From: JANSWP01 sp041941305
Lineage (GTDB): Bacteria > Bacteroidota > Bacteroidia > Chitinophagales > Saprospiraceae
Length of the DNA: 64,000 nucleotides
Assembly: GCA_041941305.1 (NCBI GenBank)
Contig: JBGTQJ010000051.1
Location: 1-64,000, forward strand
Direction of reading: 5' to 3'
Numbering within the stretch: position 1 is the first letter of the stretch; each line of letters begins with the position of its first letter. The notes below the pieces were generated by a model. The model saw only the letters and a list, made by a program, of their open reading frames with translations. It was not told where the DNA came from and did not search any database. This document shows, one piece after another, positions 8,663 through 17,400 of this stretch. The translations under genes and the position numbers were made by a program.

Positions 8663-8691
8663 AAGGCTTTCTAAAATAAAAGGGTCAAGAG

Positions 8692-10221
8692 TTAAATACT
8701 AAGGGTGGACGGTACATTAGCCGCAGCTTTTGCCCCTCCGCCGTTTGACTTGAGCCGATGTACCTTCGAAATGAGGTCAGAAACAACAATACCAGATATA
8801 AGCGAGGGAGGTACCCCTGGCCCTGGAACTGTCAGTTGGCCTGTGTAAAAAAGGTTTTCGACTTTTTGGTTTTTCATTCTGGGTTTGAGTATGGCAGTCT
8901 GCATAAGCGTATTTGCCAAACCGTAGGCATTGCCTTTGAAGGCGTGATAGTCTTTTTTGAAGTCATTGACAGAATAACTTCTTTGGTATATTATATGTGA
9001 TTCGATGTCTGTTCCACAATGTTTTTCAAGGCGCTTTAGAATTGGACGAAAAGTTGATGCTCTTAGTTCAGGAGAATCCTGAAGTCCTGGAGCCAGTGGT
9101 ACCAACAAAAACAAATTTTCCTTACCGGCAGGAGCTACATGCTGGTCTGTTTTTGAAGGGCAACATATATAAAATAATGGTGCTTTGGGATATTTAGGTG
9201 TTTCATAAATATCAGCTGCATGTTGTTCAAAATCAGTATCAAAAAATAGGTTGTGGTGATGTAATTTTGGAATCTTCTTATCTACGCCTAAATAGTAAAT
9301 CAGGGAAGAAGGTGCCATCTTTCGAGTATCCCAGTATTTGTCAGAATATTGTCGGTATTGAGGGTCCAATAATTTTTGTTCTATGTGGTGATAGTCTGCA
9401 CCTGCGACAACGATGTCTGCGGCGATCAATTGATCCTCTACGTAAACTCCGGTTGCCTTCCCGTTTTCTACCTTTATTTGATTGACCTCGCAATTTGTTC
9501 GGATTTCAACCCCCAACTCTTCCGCAAGACTTTTCATCGCAGCAATGATTTGAAACATACCTTTCATCGGGTAAAAAGTCCCCTGTGCAAGGGCTGCGTG
9601 GTTCATGAGACTGTAAAGTGCAGGTGTATTTTGGGGAGTTGCACCCAAGAACAAAACCGGAAATTCTAATAATTGAATCAGCTTTGGATGCTTGAATTTT
9701 TGCCTGACGTGCTTACTAAAAGATTGGAATACGCCTAAGTAAAACAAGCTTTTCAATATCCGTATATCAAAAAACTCTGTAATCGAAAGCCCTGGCTGAT
9801 ATACCAGGTCGCGCATGCCTACCTCGTATTTATAGGCAGCTTCTTTTAAGAATTTTTTGAGTTTGAGGGCAGAACCTGGCTCAAGAGACTCAAATAATTC
9901 ATACAATGCTTTTTCAGAAGCCGGCACTTCCAAAATGTCATCTTGTCCAAACCAGATGCTGAATCCGGGATCCAACTTTTTTAAATCATAAAAGTCAGAG
10001 ACCTGGTAACCAAACTGTTCAAAAAATGATTCAAATACATCTGGCATCCAGTACCAACTCGGTCCCATGTCAAATGTGAAACCCTCTGCTTCAAACTGTC
10101 TGGCCCTTCCTCCAACAGTCTCGTTTTTTTCCAAAATGGTCACTTGATATCCCTTTTTTGCCAAACAGCATGCTGCTGATAAGCTGGAGAATCCGGAACC
10201 GATAATAATAACTTTAGACAT
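8692..10221 (-). CDS. crtI: Phytoene desaturase CrtI
   Basis: CrtI removes hydrogens from phytoene to give lycopene (or related polyenes), with FAD as cofactor. The 509-residue product begins with a Rossmann dinucleotide fold (VIIIGSGFSSLSAACCLA) followed by LEKNETVGGRARQF and GFTFDMGPSWYWMP. The C-terminal signature LFYTGQLTVPGPGVPPSLISG matches the bacterial-type desaturase family. The start at 10221 puts the nucleotide-binding motif at residue 4, as usual. Upstream lies a 154-base control region with four TTGTTTAA-like sites, next to the MerR-type regulator. Some relatives are ketolases or 4,4'-type desaturases; synteny with crtB favours phytoene. Confidence 0.94.
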   Translation of the reverse strand: MSKVIIIGSGFSSLSAACCLAKKGYQVTILEKNETVGGRARQFEAEGFTFDMGPSWYWMPDVFESFFEQFGYQVSDFYDLKKLDPGFSIWFGQDDILEVPASEKALYELFESLEPGSALKLKKFLKEAAYKYEVGMRDLVYQPGLSITEFFDIRILKSLFYLGVFQSFSKHVRQKFKHPKLIQLLEFPVLFLGATPQNTPALYSLMNHAALAQGTFYPMKGMFQIIAAMKSLAEELGVEIRTNCEVNQIKVENGKATGVYVEDQLIAADIVVAGADYHHIEQKLLDPQYRQYSDKYWDTRKMAPSSLIYYLGVDKKIPKLHHHNLFFDTDFEQHAADIYETPKYPKAPLFYICCPSKTDQHVAPAGKENLFLLVPLAPGLQDSPELRASTFRPILKRLEKHCGTDIESHIIYQRSYSVNDFKKDYHAFKGNAYGLANTLMQTAILKPRMKNQKVENLFYTGQLTVPGPGVPPSLISGIVVSDLISKVHRLKSNGGGAKAAANVPSTLSI

Positions 10222-10260
10222 ATCTTTTCAAATATTAGAGAACGGGAGCTAAAACAGGCT

Positions 10261-10315
10261 TTGTTTAAGATTGTTTAGAAAATTTGGAAAAAAATTAAAC
10301 AAAACTGTTGTTTAA
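10261..10315. promoter_or_regulatory. Cluster of four TTGTTTAA-like sites upstream of crtI
   Basis: TTGTTTAA occurs at 10261-10268 and 10308-10315, in inverted form at 10295-10302, and as TTGTTTAG at 10271-10278. Two of these form an inverted pair. The same core (GTTTAA) recurs upstream of the regulator gene. This is a good candidate for the operator of the adjacent MerR/B12 regulator; binding is inferred. Confidence 0.55.
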
Positions 10316-10375
10316 TTAGACTATTGCTTGCCTGGACAATTTAGTCAATATACGAATGAAAAAGAAGTTTGGACT

Positions 10376-11254
10376 TTAGAAAAGATTCAATAAATCGGAT
10401 GGATTTTTATGCAGGAGTATATTTGTAAAGGGAGCCGAGGAAAACTGGAGAATTTGGACTCCTGCGACATGGATTTTTGTTTGGCCATAGGTTTCTGATA
10501 GTAACTTTAAATAATCCTGAATGTCTTCTTTAGGCTGGTGCCTTATAAAGAAGGTCAATAAATTGTCAGGATGTAGTGTTTCTATCGAAGACTGGAGAGA
10601 TTCAAAGGGTACATCTTGCCCCAAATAATAAACCTTATAGCCCCTGGAACGAAGGAGGTGGTTGGCAAATAGCAAACCAATTTCGTGCTGTTCACCTTCA
10701 GGTAAAAAAAGCAGGAAATTTTCATTCTGCGTTGGAAAAACGGGTAGTTGATCAATCGCAGAAAATAATTTTTTACGAATCAGATTTGAGGCAAAATGTT
10801 CTTGACCAGGATGAGCTTTCCAAACTGACCACATCAATCCAACTTTTGAGAGAAATGGATAAATAATATTTAACATGGTTTCTTTCAAACCCATCAAAAG
10901 CAAAGCGGAAGCAAAGACTTGCTCAAATCTGGCTTCGTCAAATTCCATCATAGATAAGGTCAAGGCATTAATGTGGGAGGAGTATTCTTCACTTTGGGTT
11001 GATGTATGCTCAAAAATATCTTCCACCTCTTGTTGCAGGGCATCTTGAGAAAGGGCGCTGGCTTTAGATATTTTCCAGCCATTATTTAAAAGGGTGGTCA
11101 CATTTAGCAATCGCCTCAAATCCTCATCTCCGTATTCTCGAATATTGGTATCTGAGCGTTGAGGAGTCAAAACACTATAGCGTTTTTCCCAAATTCTTAA
11201 AGTATGGGCTTTAATACCTGAAAGGAGTTCGAGATCTTTGATGGAGTAGGACAA
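10376..11254 (-). CDS. CarH-like MerR-family regulator with cobalamin light-sensor domain
   Basis: The 292-residue product has an N-terminal MerR winged helix (SIKDLELLSGIKAHTLRIWEKRY, residues 4-26), a helical linker domain and a C-terminal B12-binding Rossmann fold. Two diagnostic features are visible. One is W142 followed nine residues later by E152-H153, the Wx9EH signature of adenosylcobalamin photoreceptors. The other is E188-x-H190-xx-G193, whose His is the lower cobalt ligand. In CarH, AdoCbl-bound tetramers repress carotenoid genes in the dark and light breaks them. The only possible start is a TTG at 11254, because a stop lies three codons upstream. It is divergent from nothing and sits directly upstream of crtI on the same strand. 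Confidence 0.9.
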   Translation of the reverse strand: MSYSIKDLELLSGIKAHTLRIWEKRYSVLTPQRSDTNIREYGDEDLRRLLNVTTLLNNGWKISKASALSQDALQQEVEDIFEHTSTQSEEYSSHINALTLSMMEFDEARFEQVFASALLLMGLKETMLNIIYPFLSKVGLMWSVWKAHPGQEHFASNLIRKKLFSAIDQLPVFPTQNENFLLFLPEGEQHEIGLLFANHLLRSRGYKVYYLGQDVPFESLQSSIETLHPDNLLTFFIRHQPKEDIQDYLKLLSETYGQTKIHVAGVQILQFSSAPFTNILLHKNPSDLLNLF

Positions 11255-11257
11255 GTT

Positions 11258-11302
11258 AGTTTAACTGTTTAAGGTTGAGTTGAAAATTAATAAACAAAAG
11301 TA
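11258..11302 (-). promoter_or_regulatory. Promoter/operator region of the CarH-like gene
   Basis: On the minus strand, TACTTTTG (11295-11302) fits the Bacteroidota -7 box TAnnTTTG. It is followed closely by TTGTTTAT and two further copies of the TTAAAC core at 11259-11272, which end three bases before the TTG start. The arrangement suggests autoregulation. Confidence 0.45.
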
Positions 11303-11321
11303 AAAGGAATAATGGAATATT

Positions 11322-11390
11322 GGTTTTCTGGGTGCTGGTTACTGGGTACTGGTTTGGTTTCTGCACACTGCAAACTGCACACTGATCTCT
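11322..11390. repeat. CTGGGTACTGGTT / CTGCACACTGCAAA short-unit repeat
   Basis: Imperfect copies of CTGGGTGCTGGTTACTGG are followed by CTGCACACTGCAAACTGCACACTG. The first unit recurs at 45929-45968 and, inverted, at 60610-60710. No coding potential is seen in 11255-11470 apart from the regulator promoter. Confidence 0.7.
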
Positions 11391-11470
11391 GAATGGTGGC
11401 AACTTGTGTTGAAAAACTAAAGTACTTGCGCTAACATTTCAAGGATTGCCAGGGCTCCGGACCATATCAA

Positions 11471-12895
11471 TTATAGATCTCCATTTTTCAAAACTTTTTT
11501 CAAATCTTTTACAATCCATTGTGAAGAAGGTCTTTTGGCTTCTTCATCCACAATTTTTCCATCTTCATTGATGATGAGGAAAAAGGGAATGCCTCTATGT
11601 CCCCACCGGGCTCTAATGTCTTCCATGCTTTCCTTTGTTGCTTGTACATGCAAACTTTGTTCATCAACTCCCTTCTTTTTGAGCCACTTGCGCCAAACTT
11701 CAGCACTTTTATCCACAGAAACGTACATAAAAACAAGCTCGGATTCCTCTTTGAAAATATCCCGAAGTTCTGCAGAAGCGGGCATTTCCCGAATACATGG
11801 CTTGCACCAGGTCGCCCAAAAATCCACGTACAACACTTTGCCACGCATATCGCTTAAACTTACCGTGTCTCCTTTATGAGTTACAAATTCATAATTGGGA
11901 ATCTCACTGCCCTCATAGGTTTGTTGTAATTCTACCCAAAGCAGGCGAATGTCTTCTTTGGCTGAAGGAGGTGCGTCACTTTTCATGAAATCCTTCATTT
12001 CTTTATCGAGTACTTTGTAATTCCAACGATTGGCATCTTTCAAGACGATATATTGAATAAAGGTCTTGTCACTGCGCATTAGCTTCTTCCCTGCAAAACG
12101 ATATTGCTCTTTTGGAAAACCCGAATAGACCCAATCGTAATTGGCTTGGGGCTGTATATATTCATTAAACCAGGTTAAAATAAAATCTCGGTAACTTATT
12201 TGTGACAAAAGGTCTTCTCTTCCAAAGGAGATATCTCTCAGGAAACTATAATAACCGTCAGGTAATTTAACTTTCTTTCCTTTATTAAAAACGCGGTACT
12301 CTCTGGGGAAATCCAACAAGGCCTGTGCGGTTTCATAACGGACTTTATTGGTCAACCATTCTATTGCCCATCTTTCTGGCATGGGCATGGTTTCTGGATT
12401 AAAGTTTTTAATGAAATTCAATCTCTTTCTTTCATAATCCTTTACTAACCGAAGGTATTCAACGGCATCGCCTGATTTAAACAATTCTGCTTTCTTGATA
12501 TAATCCAAAATCGGATTGGAAAAGAGGGCATATTGCAAGAAAAAATGATTTTTAGGAGCATCTTTTCCCGACCAGGCAATCAATCGCTCACCACTTTCCT
12601 GAATCATGTCGACATGCAGGCTATCACCGGGTTCCAACAACATGGGTAAGGTTATTCTATCAATTACGAAAGCAGCTTCCGTTCTTTCATTGATGTCAAA
12701 ATCAATGCGAAATCTTCCATTCTCTACATCTGCTTTCAATGTCGTCGATCTTGCGGAATAGTCTGTAGGAGCTATGTATAGAAAAACTTGAGAAGCAGTA
12801 TCGTTTTTAAGTAATCCAGTGAAAATTCCTCCATTGGCAAAAGAAAAAATGGGAAGGAAAAGCAGTGTGGATAGTAGCGTGATTAGATATTTCAT
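11471..12895 (-). CDS. Secreted TlpA/ResA-like thiol-disulfide protein
   Basis: The ATG at 12895 gives a 474-residue protein with a clear signal peptide (MKYLITLLSTLLFLPIFSFA). An upstream in-frame ATG at 12925 would add 10 residues before it. The N-terminal part resembles the DUF4369-like beta domain common in Bacteroidota (HVDMI after LLEPGDSL). A helical middle follows. The last 140 residues are a thioredoxin fold with GKVLYVDFWATWCKPCIREMPA, so the active site is CKPC, and with GIPFFLIINEDGKIV. Such proteins reduce or rearrange cysteines in the periplasm. Substrate unknown; the gene stands alone. Confidence 0.85.
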   Translation of the reverse strand: MKYLITLLSTLLFLPIFSFANGGIFTGLLKNDTASQVFLYIAPTDYSARSTTLKADVENGRFRIDFDINERTEAAFVIDRITLPMLLEPGDSLHVDMIQESGERLIAWSGKDAPKNHFFLQYALFSNPILDYIKKAELFKSGDAVEYLRLVKDYERKRLNFIKNFNPETMPMPERWAIEWLTNKVRYETAQALLDFPREYRVFNKGKKVKLPDGYYSFLRDISFGREDLLSQISYRDFILTWFNEYIQPQANYDWVYSGFPKEQYRFAGKKLMRSDKTFIQYIVLKDANRWNYKVLDKEMKDFMKSDAPPSAKEDIRLLWVELQQTYEGSEIPNYEFVTHKGDTVSLSDMRGKVLYVDFWATWCKPCIREMPASAELRDIFKEESELVFMYVSVDKSAEVWRKWLKKKGVDEQSLHVQATKESMEDIRARWGHRGIPFFLIINEDGKIVDEEAKRPSSQWIVKDLKKVLKNGDL

Positions 12896-13116
12896 GTCTT
12901 GATTTTTTATAGCTTTAAGTAACATAATTAACCATTAATTTTTTGATTTCCAAAAAAAATACGAACACATGGGTACATTTCATTTGCCTACGACACATTC
13001 CCCCGACAATCATATTTCAGGCTCCAGATTTTTAAATTGAAAACCACTTGAAAACCAAATGATAACATTGTTTTGAATTTAATGTTTGAGCCAATTAACC
13101 CTTATATCATTAAATC

Positions 13117-13995
13117 ATGAAAAAATTAATCTTCTTTTTGTTCACGCTGGCTGTTGCATTTCAGACTGATGTTTCAGCTCAATACAGAGTTATCAAAAGC
13201 AATGCGCCCGCAGCTCAAAAAATTCTTACAGAAATTCCTGAAGCCAATGTGAAAAGTGTAATTGCTTCTAATCGAAGAAGAGGTTATGTACCCGTATTTA
13301 TTGACGGTTTTAATCACAGCACCAAGGTGGCTACCAATTCTGGTACTTTGAAAACCTTTTTTAACATCATTTTTGAAAAGAAAAATGTAAGCATGTACGA
13401 TGTGAATGTAGCCGCTCCATTTATCGTCTATACTGCTGGAAATGAACGTATTATCTTTTTGGAAAGTTACAAAAGCGAAGATGGTAAAATCAAATTTGCC
13501 ATCATTTACAAAAATGACACGGCAGTTAAATTCAAAGGTGTACATGTACCTGCCAATCAGTTTCAGGCTAAATTCAATCAACTCAAAGGTCAAGGTTACC
13601 ACATTAGCACCCGCTCAAATGTGAAAAAAGGAGGAACTGTTTACACCACCGCTTTATTTGAAAAAAGCAATGTCGGTACCTGGATTTCAAAACCTAACAA
13701 AACTGCTGCACAAGCTACCCAGTTAATGCTTCAGTACCGAAATCAGGGATTGACTTTAAAGCACATGGACGTTCCAAATTACAACAAGAAATACAACTTG
13801 ATATTTCACAAAAAACCTGCTAGCAATGCCTGGTATGCAAAGAATAATTTGTCTCAGGCGCAACTACTCAATGCAATTGCTCAGGCAAAAAACAATGGCT
13901 ATAAAACCACCATCATTTGTGGATTTGACAAGCCAGGATTGTGGAATGGAAACGAAATAATGAAGATCCGTTATGCAGTGACTTTTGTAAAATAA
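13117..13995 (+). CDS. Secreted protein with tandem-repeat domain of unknown function
   Basis: The 292-residue product has a signal peptide (cleaved near VSA, residue 21). The rest shows a repeating pattern of about 50 residues: an RxxGYxPVFIDGF or NNGYKTTIICGF strand, then a strand ending FEKKN, HKKPASNAWYAKNNLSQAQL or ALFEKSN. This resembles the bacterial tandem repeat (BTRD1-like) fold often attached to secreted hydrolases, but no catalytic domain is present here. Basic residues are frequent. It has its own terminator and precedes the secreted subtilase on the same strand, 488 bases away. The function is unknown. Confidence 0.6.
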   Translation: MKKLIFFLFTLAVAFQTDVSAQYRVIKSNAPAAQKILTEIPEANVKSVIASNRRRGYVPVFIDGFNHSTKVATNSGTLKTFFNIIFEKKNVSMYDVNVAAPFIVYTAGNERIIFLESYKSEDGKIKFAIIYKNDTAVKFKGVHVPANQFQAKFNQLKGQGYHISTRSNVKKGGTVYTTALFEKSNVGTWISKPNKTAAQATQLMLQYRNQGLTLKHMDVPNYNKKYNLIFHKKPASNAWYAKNNLSQAQLLNAIAQAKNNGYKTTIICGFDKPGLWNGNEIMKIRYAVTFVK

Positions 13996-14017
13996 CGGGA
14001 TAACATTTCGGTGATTT

Positions 14018-14055
14018 GAGCCTGCTTTCCTTGTGGTGGAGAGCAGGTTTTTTTG
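14018..14055 (+). terminator. Rho-independent terminator
   Basis: The 6-bp stem CCTGCT (14021-14026) pairs with AGCAGG (14042-14047) and is followed by a T-rich tract, 25 bases after the preceding stop codon. Confidence 0.75.
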
Positions 14056-14483
14056 TTTTTTTCAATATACTTGCATTTAATATAGAATTTCTTCACCTTG
14101 CAAGCTTTTAAGCGTGCAAAGGCAAAAAATACTTTTTAGAATACTTCCCTTGTTGTTTTTTCAAACATATCCAAACACCTAAGGCTATTAGCAAATATTT
14201 GTTAGTATAGATAATGGTTTTTTTATAATTTGAATTTCGAGAGGCGAAAATTTTATATTTAAAATTCATATCTAAATAAACCATTTTCATTTTGAGCACC
14301 TTGAACAAGGGTGTGACTCCCCTTTTTACATACATCAAAGACAAACTACACAAACGGATAATATATCAAGTTGCGAAGTAACAAGCATGCCAGCATTTGA
14401 TGGTTTGGCGATGAGTTTGTGTCCAACTTGCATTTATTAATATCATTCATCAATATTCTTTATTAAACCAAACCAAGTAACAC
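14056..14483. other. Intergenic region before the subtilase gene
   Basis: This 428-base AT-rich spacer has no convincing gene. It contains an imperfect 11-13 bp hairpin at 14096-14122 (CCTTGCAAGCTT against AAGCGTGCAAAGG) and presumably the subtilase promoter; I see no clear -7 box. Confidence 0.4.
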
Positions 14484-17400
14484 ATGATGAAGAACTTCAC
14501 CATTTTATGTACGATCCTAAGCCTTTTTGTTTGTACAACAGTTTTTACACAAAACTATTATTACGCACCAGAAGGAAAAACTCATTTGAAAACCTCTACG
14601 GACAAAATCCTGATTAAATTTAAAGCAGGTACTGATTATGAAACTCAAAAACAGATTTTAGGAAACAAAGAAAATTTGAATCCTCTTGAAAGAGAAAACC
14701 TACTACCAGCTCCAGACATTACACTTGTTAATTTGACCAATGAAACAGAAGAATCAAACATTGAAACCCTCCTTGATGAACTTGAATCACATGATTTAGT
14801 TGAATATGCCAACCATTTTCTGGCATCAAAAGATGGTGCTTTGCATGGCATCATGGATAAGGTCATTGTAGGACTGAAGCATGAAAGCGATGCGCCCACC
14901 CTTGAGAGCATTGCGAGGGGATTTGGTGCAGCTGTTGAATCCAGAAACGATTTTGACAAGCTGATGTATCATCTGGTGGTAGCTCCAGGTTCAGAGCGCA
15001 ATGCACTGGAGGTAGCCAATTCCCTTTTTGAAACAGGTTTGTTTGCCTTTGCAGAACCTGATTTCTTGCGAATTATGAAAAAATTCAACACCAATGATAC
15101 CTATGTCAATGATCAATGGTCATTGAATAATGATGGCAATAATACTTCGCAATGGAATGGTATAGCTGGCTCAGACATGAAAGTCTTTTCGGCCTGGAAT
15201 ACTTCAACTGGTTCATCCAGTATTTCTGTAGCTATTATTGATGAAGGTGTTGATTTGGCTCATCCCGATTTGGCTGCCAATATGTTGCCTGGTTTTGATG
15301 CAACCGGACAAAATAGTGGGGGTGCACCTTCCGGCAACGATGCTCATGGTACAGCCTGCGCAGGGATTGTCGCTGCAGTTGGCAACAATAATTTGGGTAT
15401 TGCCGGAGTGGCTTACAGCAGTAAAATTGTGCCTGTAAGAATTGCATATGATGATGGCAATGGTAATTGGATTACGTCCAATACCTGGATTGCAAATGGT
15501 ATGAACTGGGCTTACCAAACTGGTGGCGCAGACATTTTGAGTAATTCCTGGGGAGGGGGGTCTTCTTCCTCTGCTATTAATGGCGCCATTACTGGTGCCA
15601 GAACAAATGGACGTGGTGGTCTGGGTTCACCTGTACTATTCTCTGCAGGTAATGGGAATGGCGCAGTAAACTATCCTGCAAACAATAATGAAACCATCGC
15701 CGTAATTGCCATGAGTATGTGCGATGAGCGGAAAAATCCATCTTCTTGCGATGGCGAAACCTGGTGGGGTTCTGATTACGGGACCAATGCAGATGTTACA
15801 GCACCAGGAGTGAAGATTTATGCAACGGATATTTCAGGTTCTGCTGGTTATAGCAGCGGGGACTATATATCCAACTTTAACGGAACTTCAAGTGCTTGCC
15901 CAAATGCAGCAGGTGTAATGGCATTGATACTATCCGTTAATGGAAGTCTCACTGAAACTGCAGCCCGCGCAGCATTGGAAACTACTTGTGATAAAGCAGG
16001 AAATTATACCTACAACAATAATGTACCTGGTCAACCCAATGGCTCCTGGGCTAGTGAAATGGGCTATGGTAGAATCAATGCAGATGCCGCCTTGAATTCT
16101 CTCGCACCACCTACCAATGATGATGCAGGTATTTCTTCTATTATTGCTCCATCGGGGACAATTTGTGCAACTTCTGCAGTGCCACAGGTCATTCTGAAGA
16201 ATTTTGGAGCAAATAATTTGACGAGTGCAGATATCATCTATGATGTAGATGGAGGGTCTTCTTCTACTCATAACTGGACTGGAAATTTGGCACCACAAGC
16301 TACGACTACGGTAACTCTAAGTTCTGTTTCTTTTGGTGGCGGTGCTCATACATTTAATGCTGCTACCAATAATCCAAATGGTACATCAGATAGCAATACC
16401 AACAACGATGGTGCTTCCTCCAATTTCAATTCCGGAGACCAGGCCATCACATTGACAATTGTTACTGATAATTACCCCGCTGAAACAACCTGGGATATCC
16501 GGGATGCCAGTAATAACCTAATTGCATCTGGAGGTCCTTATGCCCAATCCAACACCACCTTTGTGCACAATTTATGTGTACCAGGTGCCTGTCATGATTT
16601 AACCATTTATGACTCCTATGGTGACGGTCTCTGCTGTGCCTATGGAAATGGTTCTTATTCCTTAACCGAAGATGCGACTGGGACAGTACTGGCTTCTGGT
16701 GGGCAATTTGGTTCTTCTGAAACGACCAATTTCTGTGTTCCTACAGCCGGACCTACTCAATATACCTTAACGACCAATATCAATGGTGATGGTTCTGTTG
16801 CTTTGAATCCTCCTGGTGGTACTTACAATGCTGGTACTCAGGTTACACTAACAGCTACGCCAAACGCTGGTTCTCAATTTGACAACTGGAGCGGAGATGC
16901 ATCAGGATCCACAAACCCATTGACGGTCACTGTAAATTCTAATATGACAATTACTGCCAACTTTAGCGTGACTGGTGGTGGCTGCACATTTGTAAACATT
17001 GATACAGAAGATTTTGAATCAGGCTGGGGTATTTGGAATGATGGCGGTTCTGATGCAGCTAGAATTAATAATGCGACCTATGCCAATAGCGGGACTTACA
17101 GCATTCAACTAAGAGATAATACCAATACTTCTGTAATGACCACCGATGTTTACGATTGGACGGGCTACGATGACATCAAAGTAGACTTTGCATACTATGT
17201 CGTCAGTTTTGACAATAGCAATGAGGATTTCTGGTTACAAATTTCAACTGATGGAGGAGTGTCCTTTACTACTGTAGAGGAATGGAACCGGGACGATGAA
17301 TTTGTGAATAACCAGCAATACAATGATTCTGTAACCATTCCAGGGCCATTTACTGCGAATACAGCTTTGCGTTTTCGTTGTGATGCATCTGGAAACCAGG

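Noticed and set aside
14108..14353. 81-codon minus-strand frame in the spacer before the subtilase
   Set aside because: Composition is random-like, no signal or motif, and it covers the promoter region of the next gene.
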